DNA of 64,000 bases from Actinomadura chibensis NBRC 106107 (GTDB lineage Bacteria; Actinomycetota; Actinomycetes; Streptosporangiales; Streptosporangiaceae): contig NZ_BCQP01000055.1 in assembly GCF_001552135.1 (NCBI RefSeq), positions 1 through 64,000 of the forward strand. The letters are read 5' to 3'. Below are positions 52,528-60,283 of the stretch, one piece after another. Both the position numbers and the translations under genes were made by a program. The notes under the pieces were generated by a model, which had not been told where the DNA came from, made no database searches, and saw only the letters and a list, made by a program, of their open reading frames with translations. How positions within the stretch are numbered: position 1 is the stretch's first letter; the number at the start of each line of letters is the position of its first letter.

Positions 52528-54339
52528 TCAGGGGGTCACGATGGGGAAGTCGGGCTCGGGTGCGTCCATGACGGCCAGCAGCCTTCGCAGGGCCGCCGCG
52601 TCACCGGAACTGGTGATGCCTTCCGGGCCTTTCCCCGCTATCAGCGCGAACAATTGCGGACGGGTGAGCGTGAGCGTCAGATCGGCGCCATCGGTATCGC
52701 CCGTCACCCGCCGGTGAATGAGGACGCCGTTGGACAGCATCATCCGGTACCGCTCGCGGGCGTCGGTGAAGTCCCAGTCGATGGTGACGTGCTCGTCCCA
52801 TGCCTTTGGGCCGTTCACGCGGATCGCCATCGAGTCGAAGACCTGCTCGACCGTCAGCCCGGCGGTCATTCCGCCGGAGATGCTCATCGGGACCGGCTTG
52901 ATCCCCTCGCGCAGTTCCATCGCGCCGGTCAGGTAGAAATTGCGCCACGTCCCGTTCTCCGCGCCCCGGCCGAGCCGCTGGTAGACGTCGGCGAGCCCGG
53001 ACTTGGCGTCGGCGTTCTCCGGGTCGGCGAACACGACATGGTCGTAGAGGGTCGCGGCGAAACGCAGATCGCCCTTATCGGCGTAGTCGCGGGCCATCGA
53101 CATCACCTTGGACGCGCCGCCCATGCATTCCACGTACCGTTTCGCGTTCTCGACCGGCGGGTGCTCCCAGAGATGCGCGGGATTGCCGTCGAACCAGCCC
53201 ATGTAGCGCTGGTAGATCGCCTTCACGTTGTGGCTCACCGAGCCGTAGTAGCCGCGGGCGTGCCAGGCGTTGGCGAGGGCGGGCGGCAGTTCCATCTGCT
53301 CCGCGATCTCGATGCCGGTGTGGCCCTGGTTGAGCATGCGCAGCGTCTGATCGTGCAGGTAGGCGTACAGGTCGCGCTGCTGCGAAAGGAAGGCGACGAT
53401 GTCGTCGCGTCCCCAGATCGGCCAATGGTGGGACGCGAACGCCACGTCACTGGCGTCGGCGAACAGCGTGATCGCCTCGTCCAGATAGCGCGCCCACACC
53501 CGCGCGTCCCGGACGAGCGCCCCGCGCAAAGTCAGGATGTTGTGGAGGTTGTGCGTGGCGTTCTCGGCCATGCACAAGGCGCGCCGTTCCGGGAAATGGA
53601 AGTTCATCTCCGCCGGAGCCTCGGTTCCCGGCGTCGACTGGAAGACGATCCGCACGCCGTCCAGGACTTCCTCCTGCCCGGTACGGGTGATGTGCGTGTT
53701 CGGCGGGACGAGCGAGACGCGCCCGGACGACGCGGTCTGCCCGAGGCCCGTCCCGACCATTCCGTCCGGGCCCCGCTCCAGCAGGACGCCCGCGTGGTAC
53801 ATGCCGCGACGGGCCATGGCCGTCCCCGCGTACACGTTCTCCGCGACGGCGTTCTCCACGAATCCGGCGGGCGCGACGATCGGCACCCCGTCGGCGTTCC
53901 CGGGCGCGACGACGCCCTCGGCGCCGCCGAAATGGTCGACGTGCGAATGGGTGTAGACGAGCCCGGTGACCGGACGGTCGCCCCGGTGCTCGCAGTACAG
54001 CCCGAACGCGGCGGCGGCGGTCTCCACCGACACCAGCGGGTCGATCACGATCACCCCGCGCTCGCCCTCGACCAGCGTCATGTTCGACAGATCCAGGCCC
54101 CGCACCTGGTAAACGCCGTCCGTCACCTCGAAAAGGCCCTGCTTGGCGCACAGTTGCGACTGCCGCCACAGGGACGGGTTCGCCGTGTCCGGGCAGGGGG
54201 CGTCGAGGAAGGCGAAGACGTCGTTGTCCCAGACGACCCTGCCGCCCGAGTCCCGGACCACCCCCGGCGACAGCGACGCGACCAGGCCGCGTTCGGCGTT
54301 CTCGAAATCCGTCCGGTCGGTGAAGGCGAGATCTCCCAT
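52528..54339 (-). CDS. Metallo-beta-lactamase-fold alkyl sulfatase-like protein
   Basis: A protein of about 603 residues of the SdsA1-type alkyl sulfatase family. The zinc motif is VYTHSHVDHFGGAEG, further metal ligands lie in ENATHNLHNIL and HHWPIW, followed by a helical dimer domain (GSVSHNVKAIYQRYMGWFDGNPAHL) and a C-terminal SCP2-like lipid-binding domain (VEQVFDSMAIRV...TLTRPQLFALIAG). It cleaves alkyl sulfate esters to alcohols. No signal peptide. Start uncertain: ATGs at 54339, 54348 and 54372 are possible; 54339 has the best-spaced GGAG. Confidence 0.92.
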   Translation of the reverse strand: MGDLAFTDRTDFENAERGLVASLSPGVVRDSGGRVVWDNDVFAFLDAPCPDTANPSLWRQSQLCAKQGLFEVTDGVYQVRGLDLSNMTLVEGERGVIVIDPLVSVETAAAAFGLYCEHRGDRPVTGLVYTHSHVDHFGGAEGVVAPGNADGVPIVAPAGFVENAVAENVYAGTAMARRGMYHAGVLLERGPDGMVGTGLGQTASSGRVSLVPPNTHITRTGQEEVLDGVRIVFQSTPGTEAPAEMNFHFPERRALCMAENATHNLHNILTLRGALVRDARVWARYLDEAITLFADASDVAFASHHWPIWGRDDIVAFLSQQRDLYAYLHDQTLRMLNQGHTGIEIAEQMELPPALANAWHARGYYGSVSHNVKAIYQRYMGWFDGNPAHLWEHPPVENAKRYVECMGGASKVMSMARDYADKGDLRFAATLYDHVVFADPENADAKSGLADVYQRLGRGAENGTWRNFYLTGAMELREGIKPVPMSISGGMTAGLTVEQVFDSMAIRVNGPKAWDEHVTIDWDFTDARERYRMMLSNGVLIHRRVTGDTDGADLTLTLTRPQLFALIAGKGPEGITSSGDAAALRRLLAVMDAPEPDFPIVTP

Positions 54340-54411
54340 GGCGTCCATTTCTCCACCCGCATACCAACCCAAAGTCCCCGGCTGGCAAAGGCTCCTCGAC
54401 CGGACGCCCCG

Positions 54412-54522
54412 TCACGCCCGGCGGTGCGGACAGGTGGTGGGCAGGACCGTGGCCCCGGCCGCCGCGATCCGGCGGACCAGCTCCCACATCTGGAGCTGGC
54501 TGCGCGGGTTCGGCCGAGAAAG
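54412..54522 (-). pseudogene. Remnant of a DrrA-type ABC transporter ATPase
   Basis: The frame reads RPNPRSQLQMWELVRRIAA and continues AGATVLPTT, then HRRA and a stop. This matches the segment after Walker B in daunorubicin-resistance-type ATPases, normally DPRSR-x-x-LW-E-x-V-R-x-L then T-V-L-L-T-T-Q-Y-L. The Walker motifs and start are missing and the following switch region is lost, so only a fragment of about 35 residues is left. It lies between the alkyl sulfatase start and the inverted repeat at 54540. Confidence 0.55.
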
Positions 54523-54539
54523 GCGGGGAAATGGTGGTG

Positions 54540-54595
54540 CCACGCCGGACAAGGGCGGTTGTCCGCACAATTCCTTCGGCCCTTGTCCGGCGTGG
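54540..54595. repeat. Perfect 17-bp inverted repeat with an extra half-site
   Basis: CCACGCCGGACAAGGGC (54540-54556) and its exact complement GCCCTTGTCCGGCGTGG (54579-54595) frame 22 bases. A third half TTGTCC (54559-54564) can pair with the same GGACAA, so two mutually exclusive stems are possible. It starts 26 bases after the stop of the secreted protein gene on the minus strand. It may be a terminator, or the trace of a small mobile element given the adjacent gene fragment. Confidence 0.75.
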
Positions 54596-54620
54596 TCAAT
54601 GATCTTCTAGGGGCGGGGGA

Positions 54621-55010
54621 TCAGTCCCAGTTGATGGCTTCCTGGGTCAGGAGTTCGCGGCCCTCGTAGACGGAGACGACGGCGTTCGTGCCGCGGCCGT
54701 CGGGGGACGGCGTGAGGTCGAGGCCCTGCCACTGGTCGCCGGCGGCGACGTTCGCCGCCGAGGTGACATGGCGTCCCGTGACGTAGTCGATGTCCACCCT
54801 CACCTGGCTGTCGGCCGAGCAGTGGACGGACCAGCCGTCCGCCGCGATGCCGTTCGGGCCCAGGTCGCGGACCGTCACCTCGTCCGCGAACAGCCTGGCC
54901 TCGCACGACGTGTCGGCCTTGCCGGGGGCGGCCAGGGCGGGGGCCGCCACCGGTCCCGCCGCCAGGGCGGCGACGACCAGGGACGTTCCCGCCAGGATCG
55001 CTTTGCGCAT
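54621..55010 (-). CDS. Small secreted protein, unknown function
   Basis: A 129-residue protein with a clear signal peptide (RKAILAGTSLVVAALAAGPVAAPALA) and a mature part of about 100 residues with two cysteines (SCEARLFADEV; WSVHCSADSQ) and beta-rich pattern. AAAGGAG precedes the ATG at 55010 at six bases (a GTG lies one codon earlier). Recognised only as a secreted actinomycete protein; a single disulfide is likely. Confidence 0.75.
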   Translation of the reverse strand: MRKAILAGTSLVVAALAAGPVAAPALAAPGKADTSCEARLFADEVTVRDLGPNGIAADGWSVHCSADSQVRVDIDYVTGRHVTSAANVAAGDQWQGLDLTPSPDGRGTNAVVSVYEGRELLTQEAINWD

Positions 55011-55169
55011 CACACTCTCCTTTTTGCGCAGGATCTTCTTGCATATTCACCGTTCCATCCCGGCGGTAGGGCGGTAAGCCTCGGAAAGGCAGCCCAAAGG
55101 GCAGCGATCAGTGCCCGCGGAGCACCGGGCGCGGTGACGCGCGAACCCGTTGGAAGAATGGCGGAATTG

Positions 55170-56150
55170 TCAAGCCCGATGGGGGGAGGATATGTCCACC
55201 CATTGGCGGTAGGCGGCCATGTCAACGTTGCCGCCGCACACGATGGCGGCCACGTGCCGTCCGGCGAAGCGGTCGCGGTCTTCGAGCACCGCCGCGACGC
55301 CGAGCGCGGCGGACGGCTCCACCACGAGGCCCGCGCGGTCGAGGAGCAGCCGCATCCCGGCGATGATCGACGCCTCCTCCACCAGGACGGCGTCGTCGGC
55401 GACCAGCAGGAGGTCGTCCAGGACGGCCGGGATGGGACGGCGACCGGCGACGCCGTCCGCGATCGTGTCGGTCGAGTCGGTGGTGACGACGCGCCGCCCG
55501 CGCCACGACAGCGTCATCGCGGGCGCCCCGAGCGGCTGGACGCAGATCACCTCGACGCCGGGCGCCAGCGCCTTCACCACGTGCCCGACGCCGGTGGCCA
55601 GCGCACCGCCGCCGAGCGCGATCAGGACGGCGTCGAACGCCGGGCCGGACTCCACCAGCTCCAGGCCGATGGTCGCCGCGCCCTCGCAGGTCTCGATGTC
55701 GAGGCTGTCCTCGACCAGCCGGACGCCGTCGTGCCGCGCGATGGCCGCCGCCCGCTCGCGGGCGAGGTCGAAGTCGCCGTCCACCAGCTCCAGCGTCGCG
55801 TCCAGCGCGCGGATGCGGTCGAGCTTGGCGGCGGGCGCGAAGCGGGACGCGACGACGGTGACCGCCAGCCCCCGCTCGCGGCCCGACCAGGCGAGGGCCT
55901 GGCCGAGGTTGCCCGCGCTGGCGCACACGACGGCTCGTGAACCGTTCGAGGCGAGCAGGCTCGAGACGACCTCCGTGCCGCGCCCCTTGAAGCTCCGGAC
56001 CGGGTTCGCCGTTTCGAGCTTGACGCTCACCGCGCACCCGAGATCGGGTTCGAGCGCCTCGCAGCGGTAGAGGGGGGAGTCGAGGAAGAGCGGGTCGATC
56101 ATCCGCCGGGCCGCCCTGATCCGGGCGAGGTCGAGACGCGTCTTCGGCAC
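55170..56150 (-). CDS. PLP-dependent threonine dehydratase-like enzyme
   Basis: A 326-residue fold-type II PLP enzyme. The Schiff-base lysine is in PVRSFKGRG (Lys55). ASAGNLGQALAWSGRERGL is the substrate loop and ALGGGALATGVGHVVKAL is the phosphate-cradling glycine loop. VVEPSAALGVAAVLE and CGGNVDM complete the pattern of serine/threonine ammonia-lyases and racemases. No ACT regulatory domain, so a catabolic-type or racemase-like enzyme. GTG start; divergent from the ArsR gene with 61 bases between. Confidence 0.9.
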   Translation of the reverse strand: MPKTRLDLARIRAARRMIDPLFLDSPLYRCEALEPDLGCAVSVKLETANPVRSFKGRGTEVVSSLLASNGSRAVVCASAGNLGQALAWSGRERGLAVTVVASRFAPAAKLDRIRALDATLELVDGDFDLARERAAAIARHDGVRLVEDSLDIETCEGAATIGLELVESGPAFDAVLIALGGGALATGVGHVVKALAPGVEVICVQPLGAPAMTLSWRGRRVVTTDSTDTIADGVAGRRPIPAVLDDLLLVADDAVLVEEASIIAGMRLLLDRAGLVVEPSAALGVAAVLEDRDRFAGRHVAAIVCGGNVDMAAYRQWVDISSPHRA

Positions 56151-56174
56151 GGTACGGCAGCGTAGCGACGCGCC

Positions 56175-56206
56175 TTGACACGCTCCAATGGTAAGCCGTA
56201 GCTTAC
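56175..56206 (+). promoter_or_regulatory. ArsR-gene promoter with overlapping operator
   Basis: TTGACA (56175-56180) and TAGCTT (56199-56204) are separated by 18 bases, a good sigma-70-type promoter. The -10 sits in the palindrome GTAAGC-CGTA-GCTTAC (56191-56206). Start of transcription would fall at about 56211-56212, right at the GTG, so the mRNA is probably leaderless and autoregulated. Confidence 0.8.
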
Positions 56207-56211
56207 GGTTC

Positions 56212-56535
56212 GTGGATGCTTACCAAAGTGGTTCCGGATGGGAGGCGCTGGGCGATCCCACCCGGCGCGCCATCGTGGTCTGCCTGGCCGAGCGGCCGAG
56301 CGCCGTCGGCCAGTTGGCGGAGCGGCTGCCGATCAGCAGGCCCGCGGTGTCCCAGCATCTGAAGATCCTCAAGGACGCGGGGCTGGTCACCGACCGCGCC
56401 GAGGGGACGCGGCGGGTGTACCGGCTCAACCCGGCGGGCCTCGCCGCGCTGCGCGACCAGCTGGAGACGTTCTGGGACCGCGCGCTGAGCGGCTACCAGG
56501 ACGTCGTGGACCAATCGACCGAGGAGAGATCATGA
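56212..56535 (+). CDS. ArsR family regulator
   Basis: A 107-residue winged-helix protein: WEALGDPTRRAIVVCLAERP, VGQLAERLPISRPAVSQHLKILKDAGLV, RRVYRLNPAGLAALRDQLETFW. This is the type paired with SRPBCC (AHSA1-like) proteins, and the partner follows with an ATGA overlap. No metal-binding cysteines. The GTG at 56212 is chosen because the promoter lies directly upstream; a longer reading from 56188 would run through the operator. Confidence 0.92.
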   Translation: MDAYQSGSGWEALGDPTRRAIVVCLAERPSAVGQLAERLPISRPAVSQHLKILKDAGLVTDRAEGTRRVYRLNPAGLAALRDQLETFWDRALSGYQDVVDQSTEERS

Positions 56536-57014
56536 CCCAGGCAGCGGACGTGGTGGTCCGCCGGACGATCGTCGTCGACGCGACGGTCGAGCGGGCCTTC
56601 GAGATGTTCACCGCGCGCTTCGGCGACTTCAAGCCGCCCGAGCACAACCTGCTCGGCGCGCCGATCGCCGAGACCGTGTTCGAGCCGAAGGTCGGCGGAC
56701 ACATCTACGACCGGGGCGAGGACGGCACCGAGTGCCGCTGGGCGCGCGTCCTCGCCTTCGACCCGCCGGACCGCGTGGTGTTCAGCTGGGACATCAGCCC
56801 GCAGTGGCGGATCGAGACCGAGCCGGACAACACGAGCGAGGTCGAGGTCCGGTTCGTCGCCGAGAGCCCGGAGCGCACCCGCGTGGAACTGGAGCACCGC
56901 AACCTCGACCGGCACGGGCCCGGCTGGGAGTCGGTCCGCGACGGCGTCGACAACGACGAGGGATGGCCGCTGTACCTGGCCCGGTACGCCGCCCTGGTCG
57001 CCGAGTCCGGCTGA
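56532..57014 (+). CDS. SRPBCC (AHSA1-like) domain protein
   Basis: A 160-residue START/SRPBCC protein: VRRTIVVDATVERAFEMFTARFGDF, FEPKVGGHIYDRGEDGTECRWARVLAFDPPDRVVFSW, RTRVELEHRNLDRHG. Such proteins bind hydrophobic ligands in a deep pocket. They are classic operon partners of ArsR regulators, which here precede it. The ligand is unknown. Confidence 0.92.
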   Translation: MTQAADVVVRRTIVVDATVERAFEMFTARFGDFKPPEHNLLGAPIAETVFEPKVGGHIYDRGEDGTECRWARVLAFDPPDRVVFSWDISPQWRIETEPDNTSEVEVRFVAESPERTRVELEHRNLDRHGPGWESVRDGVDNDEGWPLYLARYAALVAESG

Positions 57015-57019
57015 CCCGG

Positions 57020-57035
57020 GAGCCCGGCCGGGCTC
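57020..57035. terminator. Hairpin between convergent genes
   Basis: GAGCCCGGCCGGGCTC is a perfect 16-base palindrome (6-bp stem if the central GGCC loops out), between the SRPBCC stop at 57014 and the MerR stop at 57043. It can end both transcripts. Confidence 0.7.
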
Positions 57036-57042
57036 AGGCCGC

Positions 57043-57420
57043 TCAGGCTTCGCGGGCGAAGGACGCGCAGTCGGGGCACTCGTCGAGATACCGGTGCCGG
57101 CATTCGACGGTGTGCCGCAGGAAGGAGATCGCCCGCCGCCGGTGGACGACCTCCGCCTCGAGCGCCTCGATCTTCGCCTGCACGACCGCCTGCGCCGTGG
57201 CCTTCCGCGGCGACATGGCGGCCGTGATCTCGGGCAGCGACAGCCCGACCCGCCGCAGTTTCAGGACGGTGCGCGCCTGCTCCAGCGCGTGGTCGTCGTA
57301 ACTGCGGTATCCGCTCGCGTCGCGGGGCACGGCGAGCGCGCCCGCGTCCTCCCAGTGCCGGAGGACGTGGGCCGCGACGCCGAGCTCCGCGGCGGCCTGT
57401 CCGATCGTCCTTCCCGCCAC
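57043..57420 (-). CDS. MerR family regulator with C-terminal cysteine cluster
   Basis: A 125-residue MerR protein. The N-terminal winged helix reads TIGQAAAELGVAAHVLRHWEDAGAL then GYRSYDDHALEQARTVLKLRRVGLSL. A coiled coil (VVQAKIEALEAEVVHRRRAI) leads to CRHRYLDECPDC, a possible metal or redox site of three cysteines plus histidines. GTG start. The divergent NmrA-like gene has the matching MerR-type promoter. Confidence 0.92.
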   Translation of the reverse strand: MAGRTIGQAAAELGVAAHVLRHWEDAGALAVPRDASGYRSYDDHALEQARTVLKLRRVGLSLPEITAAMSPRKATAQAVVQAKIEALEAEVVHRRRAISFLRHTVECRHRYLDECPDCASFAREA

Positions 57421-57427
57421 GCGCGCC

Positions 57428-57458
57428 TTGCCTTCATGTCGACCTGAACCCCTACCGT
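57428..57458 (+). promoter_or_regulatory. MerR-type promoter with 19-bp spacer and dyad
   Basis: TTGCCT (57428-57433) and TACCGT (57453-57458) are spaced 19 bases. TTCATGTCGACCTGAA, an imperfect dyad (14 of 16 symmetric), fills 57433-57448 in the spacer. Long spacers with a central dyad are the mark of MerR-activated promoters. Start of transcription would be at the ATG 57466, so the mRNA is probably leaderless. Confidence 0.75.
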
Positions 57459-57465
57459 TCCGATC

Positions 57466-58353
57466 ATGCCCGACACTCACCCCGGCGGCACCCGCCGCCG
57501 TCCATCGGTCCTGGTCACGGGCGCGAGCGGCAACCTCGGCCGCGAGGTCGCCGCCCGGCTCGTCGCGCGCGGCGCGCACGTTCGGGCGCTGGAGCGGCGG
57601 CGGAGCCGCCCCCGTCCGGGAACGGAGCCGGTGGTCGGCGACCTCACGGATCCCGCCGTTCTGCGCGAGGCGCTGAACGGAATGGACGCCGTCTTTCTCG
57701 TCTGGCCGCTGCTCGACTCCGCTCCGGCCCGTCCGCTGGTCGCGGAACTGCGCGCGGTCCGCGTCGTCTACGTCTCCTCGGCCGCCATCGACGACGGCGC
57801 CGAGCGCCAGAGCGACCCCATCGTCCAGGTGCACGCGGACATGGAGGCCCTGCTCCGCGACGGCGGCGTCCGGCCCGTGGTGCTGCGCAGCGACACGCTG
57901 GCGTCCAACACGCGCGGCTGGGCGGCGCAGTTGCGGGCGGGCGACGTCGTGTCGGGCCCGGACATGGCGCCCACACCCGTCGTGGACGAGCGCGACGTCG
58001 CCGAAGCCGCCGCGACCGTGCTCCTCGCGCCGCACGCCGAACCGGACCAGGGCCCCTACGTGCTGACCGGGCCTGAGGTGCTCAGCCGCGCCGACCTGGT
58101 CGCCCGCCTCGGCGCGGCCCTCCACCGGCCGCTGCGGTTCGAGGCGGTCCCCGCCGACCTCGCGCGGGCGCGGATGCTCGCGGACGGCCGTCCCGAACCG
58201 CTGGTGGACGCGCTGATCGCCGCCGCCGTGGCGCGGCCGCCGTCGTCCCGCGTCAGCGGCGACGTCGAGCGCCTCACCGGCCGTCCGCCCGGCACGTTCG
58301 CCCGCTGGGCCGCCGACCGCGCCGCCGAATTCAACCGGCCGGACGAAACCTGA
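57466..58353 (+). CDS. NmrA-type NAD(P)-binding protein
   Basis: A 295-residue atypical SDR: VLVTGASGNLGREVAARLVARGA (cofactor loop, GASGNLG), VVGDLTDPAVLREALNGMDAVFLV, VVYVSSAAIDD, VVLRSDTLASN. Similar proteins act as NAD(P)H-quinone-type reductases or redox sensors; the classical YxxxK pair is absent. Likely controlled by the divergent MerR protein. Confidence 0.9.
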   Translation: MPDTHPGGTRRRPSVLVTGASGNLGREVAARLVARGAHVRALERRRSRPRPGTEPVVGDLTDPAVLREALNGMDAVFLVWPLLDSAPARPLVAELRAVRVVYVSSAAIDDGAERQSDPIVQVHADMEALLRDGGVRPVVLRSDTLASNTRGWAAQLRAGDVVSGPDMAPTPVVDERDVAEAAATVLLAPHAEPDQGPYVLTGPEVLSRADLVARLGAALHRPLRFEAVPADLARARMLADGRPEPLVDALIAAAVARPPSSRVSGDVERLTGRPPGTFARWAADRAAEFNRPDET

Positions 58354-58575
58354 ATCAACGCCCGGAGTGAATCGAATTTCCAAGCGCCGCGCGTTCGGCG
58401 GGGCCGGGACTGAGCTGCGCTTTCAGAGCCTACTTGACCGCCATTCACGGCAATCGACGGAGGCGGGGAAGGGCGACGCAAAATACCATCGCCGGGCAGA
58501 CATGCGTCGCGCCCTTACGGAGCCTCCAGCGGAGCAGGGCGCGACCGACACGGTTCTGCCGAAGCGAGGTCTCCC

Positions 58576-59532
58576 GTGAAACACACCGGCCGTCGTCTGA
58601 CCCTCCTGTCCGCCGCCGTCGCGCTGTCGCTGGCACCCGTCCCGCTGTCCGCTACTTCGTCCGCCGCCTCGACCGCGCCGGGCCGTCCCGCGGCGGCCGA
58701 GCCCTTCTGCTACGGGGAGCCCTCGACCCCGGACGCCGACGTCAGCGACCTCAAGGGCCGTTTCGGGCCGTCGAACTGGATGCCGGTCCTCCAGGAGATG
58801 TACCGGCGGCGCTGGCCGAGCGGGGAGAAACTCGCCGTCGCGCAGGCGGGCGACAAGTACTGGAGCCAGTTCGTGAACACGAAGAGCTTCGAGTCTTTCG
58901 CGGAGTCGATGATGGTGGCGATCCACGAGGAGACCCATATGTGGGATCTGGATCCGTCCCGGACGCAGTGGGACGTGCGAATAGCGTCCTGGATCAACGC
59001 CTCGCAGCAGACGACGGCCGTCCCGCTGCACGGCGGCTTCCCCCGCAAGGAGATCCTGCCGCTGATCACCGACAAGCTCAGCGACAGCATGGACGGCATC
59101 TACCTGCGGGACTCCCAGCAGGGCGAGTACAAACTGCAGGGCGTCCTCGCGGAACTGAACGCCGGGCTGATGGGGCTGCCCGCCGTCACCGTCGTGCAGG
59201 AGTACATCAAGGGCGTCGGGGCCAGCAACGCCCGGGACATCGCCGCGACCAACCTCCGCTACCTGCTGCTCTACCTGCGCGTCGCCAAGGACAAGCACCC
59301 CGACTACTGGGCCAAGATCAAGAACGAGCCGAAACTGCGCGAACTCGTCCTGATCCAGTTCCTGCGCACCGCGTACTGGCTGGACAGGTCCGCGCCCTAC
59401 ACCGGCAAACTCGGCAGCCCCGACGCCGACAAGATCACCGCGACGAACTACTCCCCGGCGAACCTCGCCATCGTCGAGGAGTTCACCGGCGCGACCGTAC
59501 GCCGCGACACCGATAAACACTGCACCACTTGA
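58576..59532 (+). CDS. Secreted HExxH (zincin-like) protein, unnamed family
   Basis: A 318-residue protein with a signal peptide (LTLLSAAVALSLAPVPLSATSS). The mature part has IHEETHMWD, with HExxH at 117-121, in a helix-compatible context, and a later glutamate in VLAELNAGL (193) that could be the third zinc ligand. Helices dominate the second half. Cysteines at about 45 and near the C-terminus could form one disulfide. GTG start after AGCGAGG. I do not recognise the family; a zinc peptidase is a reasonable but untested guess. Confidence 0.72.
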   Translation: MKHTGRRLTLLSAAVALSLAPVPLSATSSAASTAPGRPAAAEPFCYGEPSTPDADVSDLKGRFGPSNWMPVLQEMYRRRWPSGEKLAVAQAGDKYWSQFVNTKSFESFAESMMVAIHEETHMWDLDPSRTQWDVRIASWINASQQTTAVPLHGGFPRKEILPLITDKLSDSMDGIYLRDSQQGEYKLQGVLAELNAGLMGLPAVTVVQEYIKGVGASNARDIAATNLRYLLLYLRVAKDKHPDYWAKIKNEPKLRELVLIQFLRTAYWLDRSAPYTGKLGSPDADKITATNYSPANLAIVEEFTGATVRRDTDKHCTT

Positions 59533-59569
59533 CACCCATCGCCCCGCCTCGGACGGGGATAGTGGGAAT

Positions 59570-60283
59570 GTGGGCGAAGCAGGGAGAGAGAACTGGCCGA
59601 TCGGGACGTTCATGGCGGGGCTGAAGGCGTCGCTCCAGGCCGAACTGCTCGCGATCGCGCCGGAGCAGCGCGTGCGCGCCGGGCAGCGGCTGATGGCGCA
59701 GGGCGCGTCCACCGACCAGGTGCTCGTGCTGCGGGCGCGGGGCAGCCGCTCCCCGGCGTGCGTGAAGGTGGTCGGCGGCCTGGACAACGGCGCGGAGGTC
59801 CTCTTCGGCATCAGGGTCAGCGGTGACCTGGTCGGGGAGCTGGCGGCGATCCGCGACACCGACCGGTCCGCGACCGTGATCGCGTGCACGGACGGCGCCG
59901 TCCACCGGCTGCCGAAGGAGCGGTTCCTGGGCTTCCTCCACCGCAATCCGGAAGCGTGGCGGCTCCTCGCGACGATGCTCGGCGACCGGCTCGACTGGGC
60001 CAACCAGCGGCGGCTGGACTTCGCGGGGTACCCCGTCGACCAGCGGCTCGCGCGGGTCCTCGTCCAGCTCGCCGAACGGCACGGCTACCCGGACGAGGAC
60101 GGCGTCAACCTCGGGATCGAGCTCACCCAGGAGGAGCTCGGCAAGCTGGTCGGCGCCGCGCGGGAGTCGGCGGTCAAGGCCGTCAAGCAACTGCGCGCCG
60201 CCGGGCTGATCAGGACGGGCTACCGCCGCGTCGTCGTGTCCGACCTCCGGGGACTGCGGGAGTTCGCCATGGTCAGCCGCTGA
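59570..60283 (+). CDS. Crp/Fnr family regulator with intact cNMP-binding cassette
   Basis: A 237-residue Crp-type protein. The phosphate-binding cassette reads LVGELAAIRDTDRSATVIA with GE at 89-90 and RS at 99-100, as in cyclic-nucleotide-binding Crp. A C-terminal winged helix follows (VNLGIELTQEELGKLVGAARESAVKAVKQLRAAGLI). GTG start, apparently without a ribosome site (GATAGT seven bases upstream suggests a leaderless start). It overlaps the convergent membrane-protein gene by 11 bases. Its place next to a cyclase-like gene suggests it reads the same nucleotide signal (inference). Confidence 0.9.
   Translation: MGEAGRENWPIGTFMAGLKASLQAELLAIAPEQRVRAGQRLMAQGASTDQVLVLRARGSRSPACVKVVGGLDNGAEVLFGIRVSGDLVGELAAIRDTDRSATVIACTDGAVHRLPKERFLGFLHRNPEAWRLLATMLGDRLDWANQRRLDFAGYPVDQRLARVLVQLAERHGYPDEDGVNLGIELTQEELGKLVGAARESAVKAVKQLRAAGLIRTGYRRVVVSDLRGLREFAMVSR

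Noticed and set aside
54123..54599. Minus-strand open frame overlapping the alkyl sulfatase start
   Set aside because: Arg/Pro-rich shadow; in this region a different frame holds the ABC-ATPase remnant.
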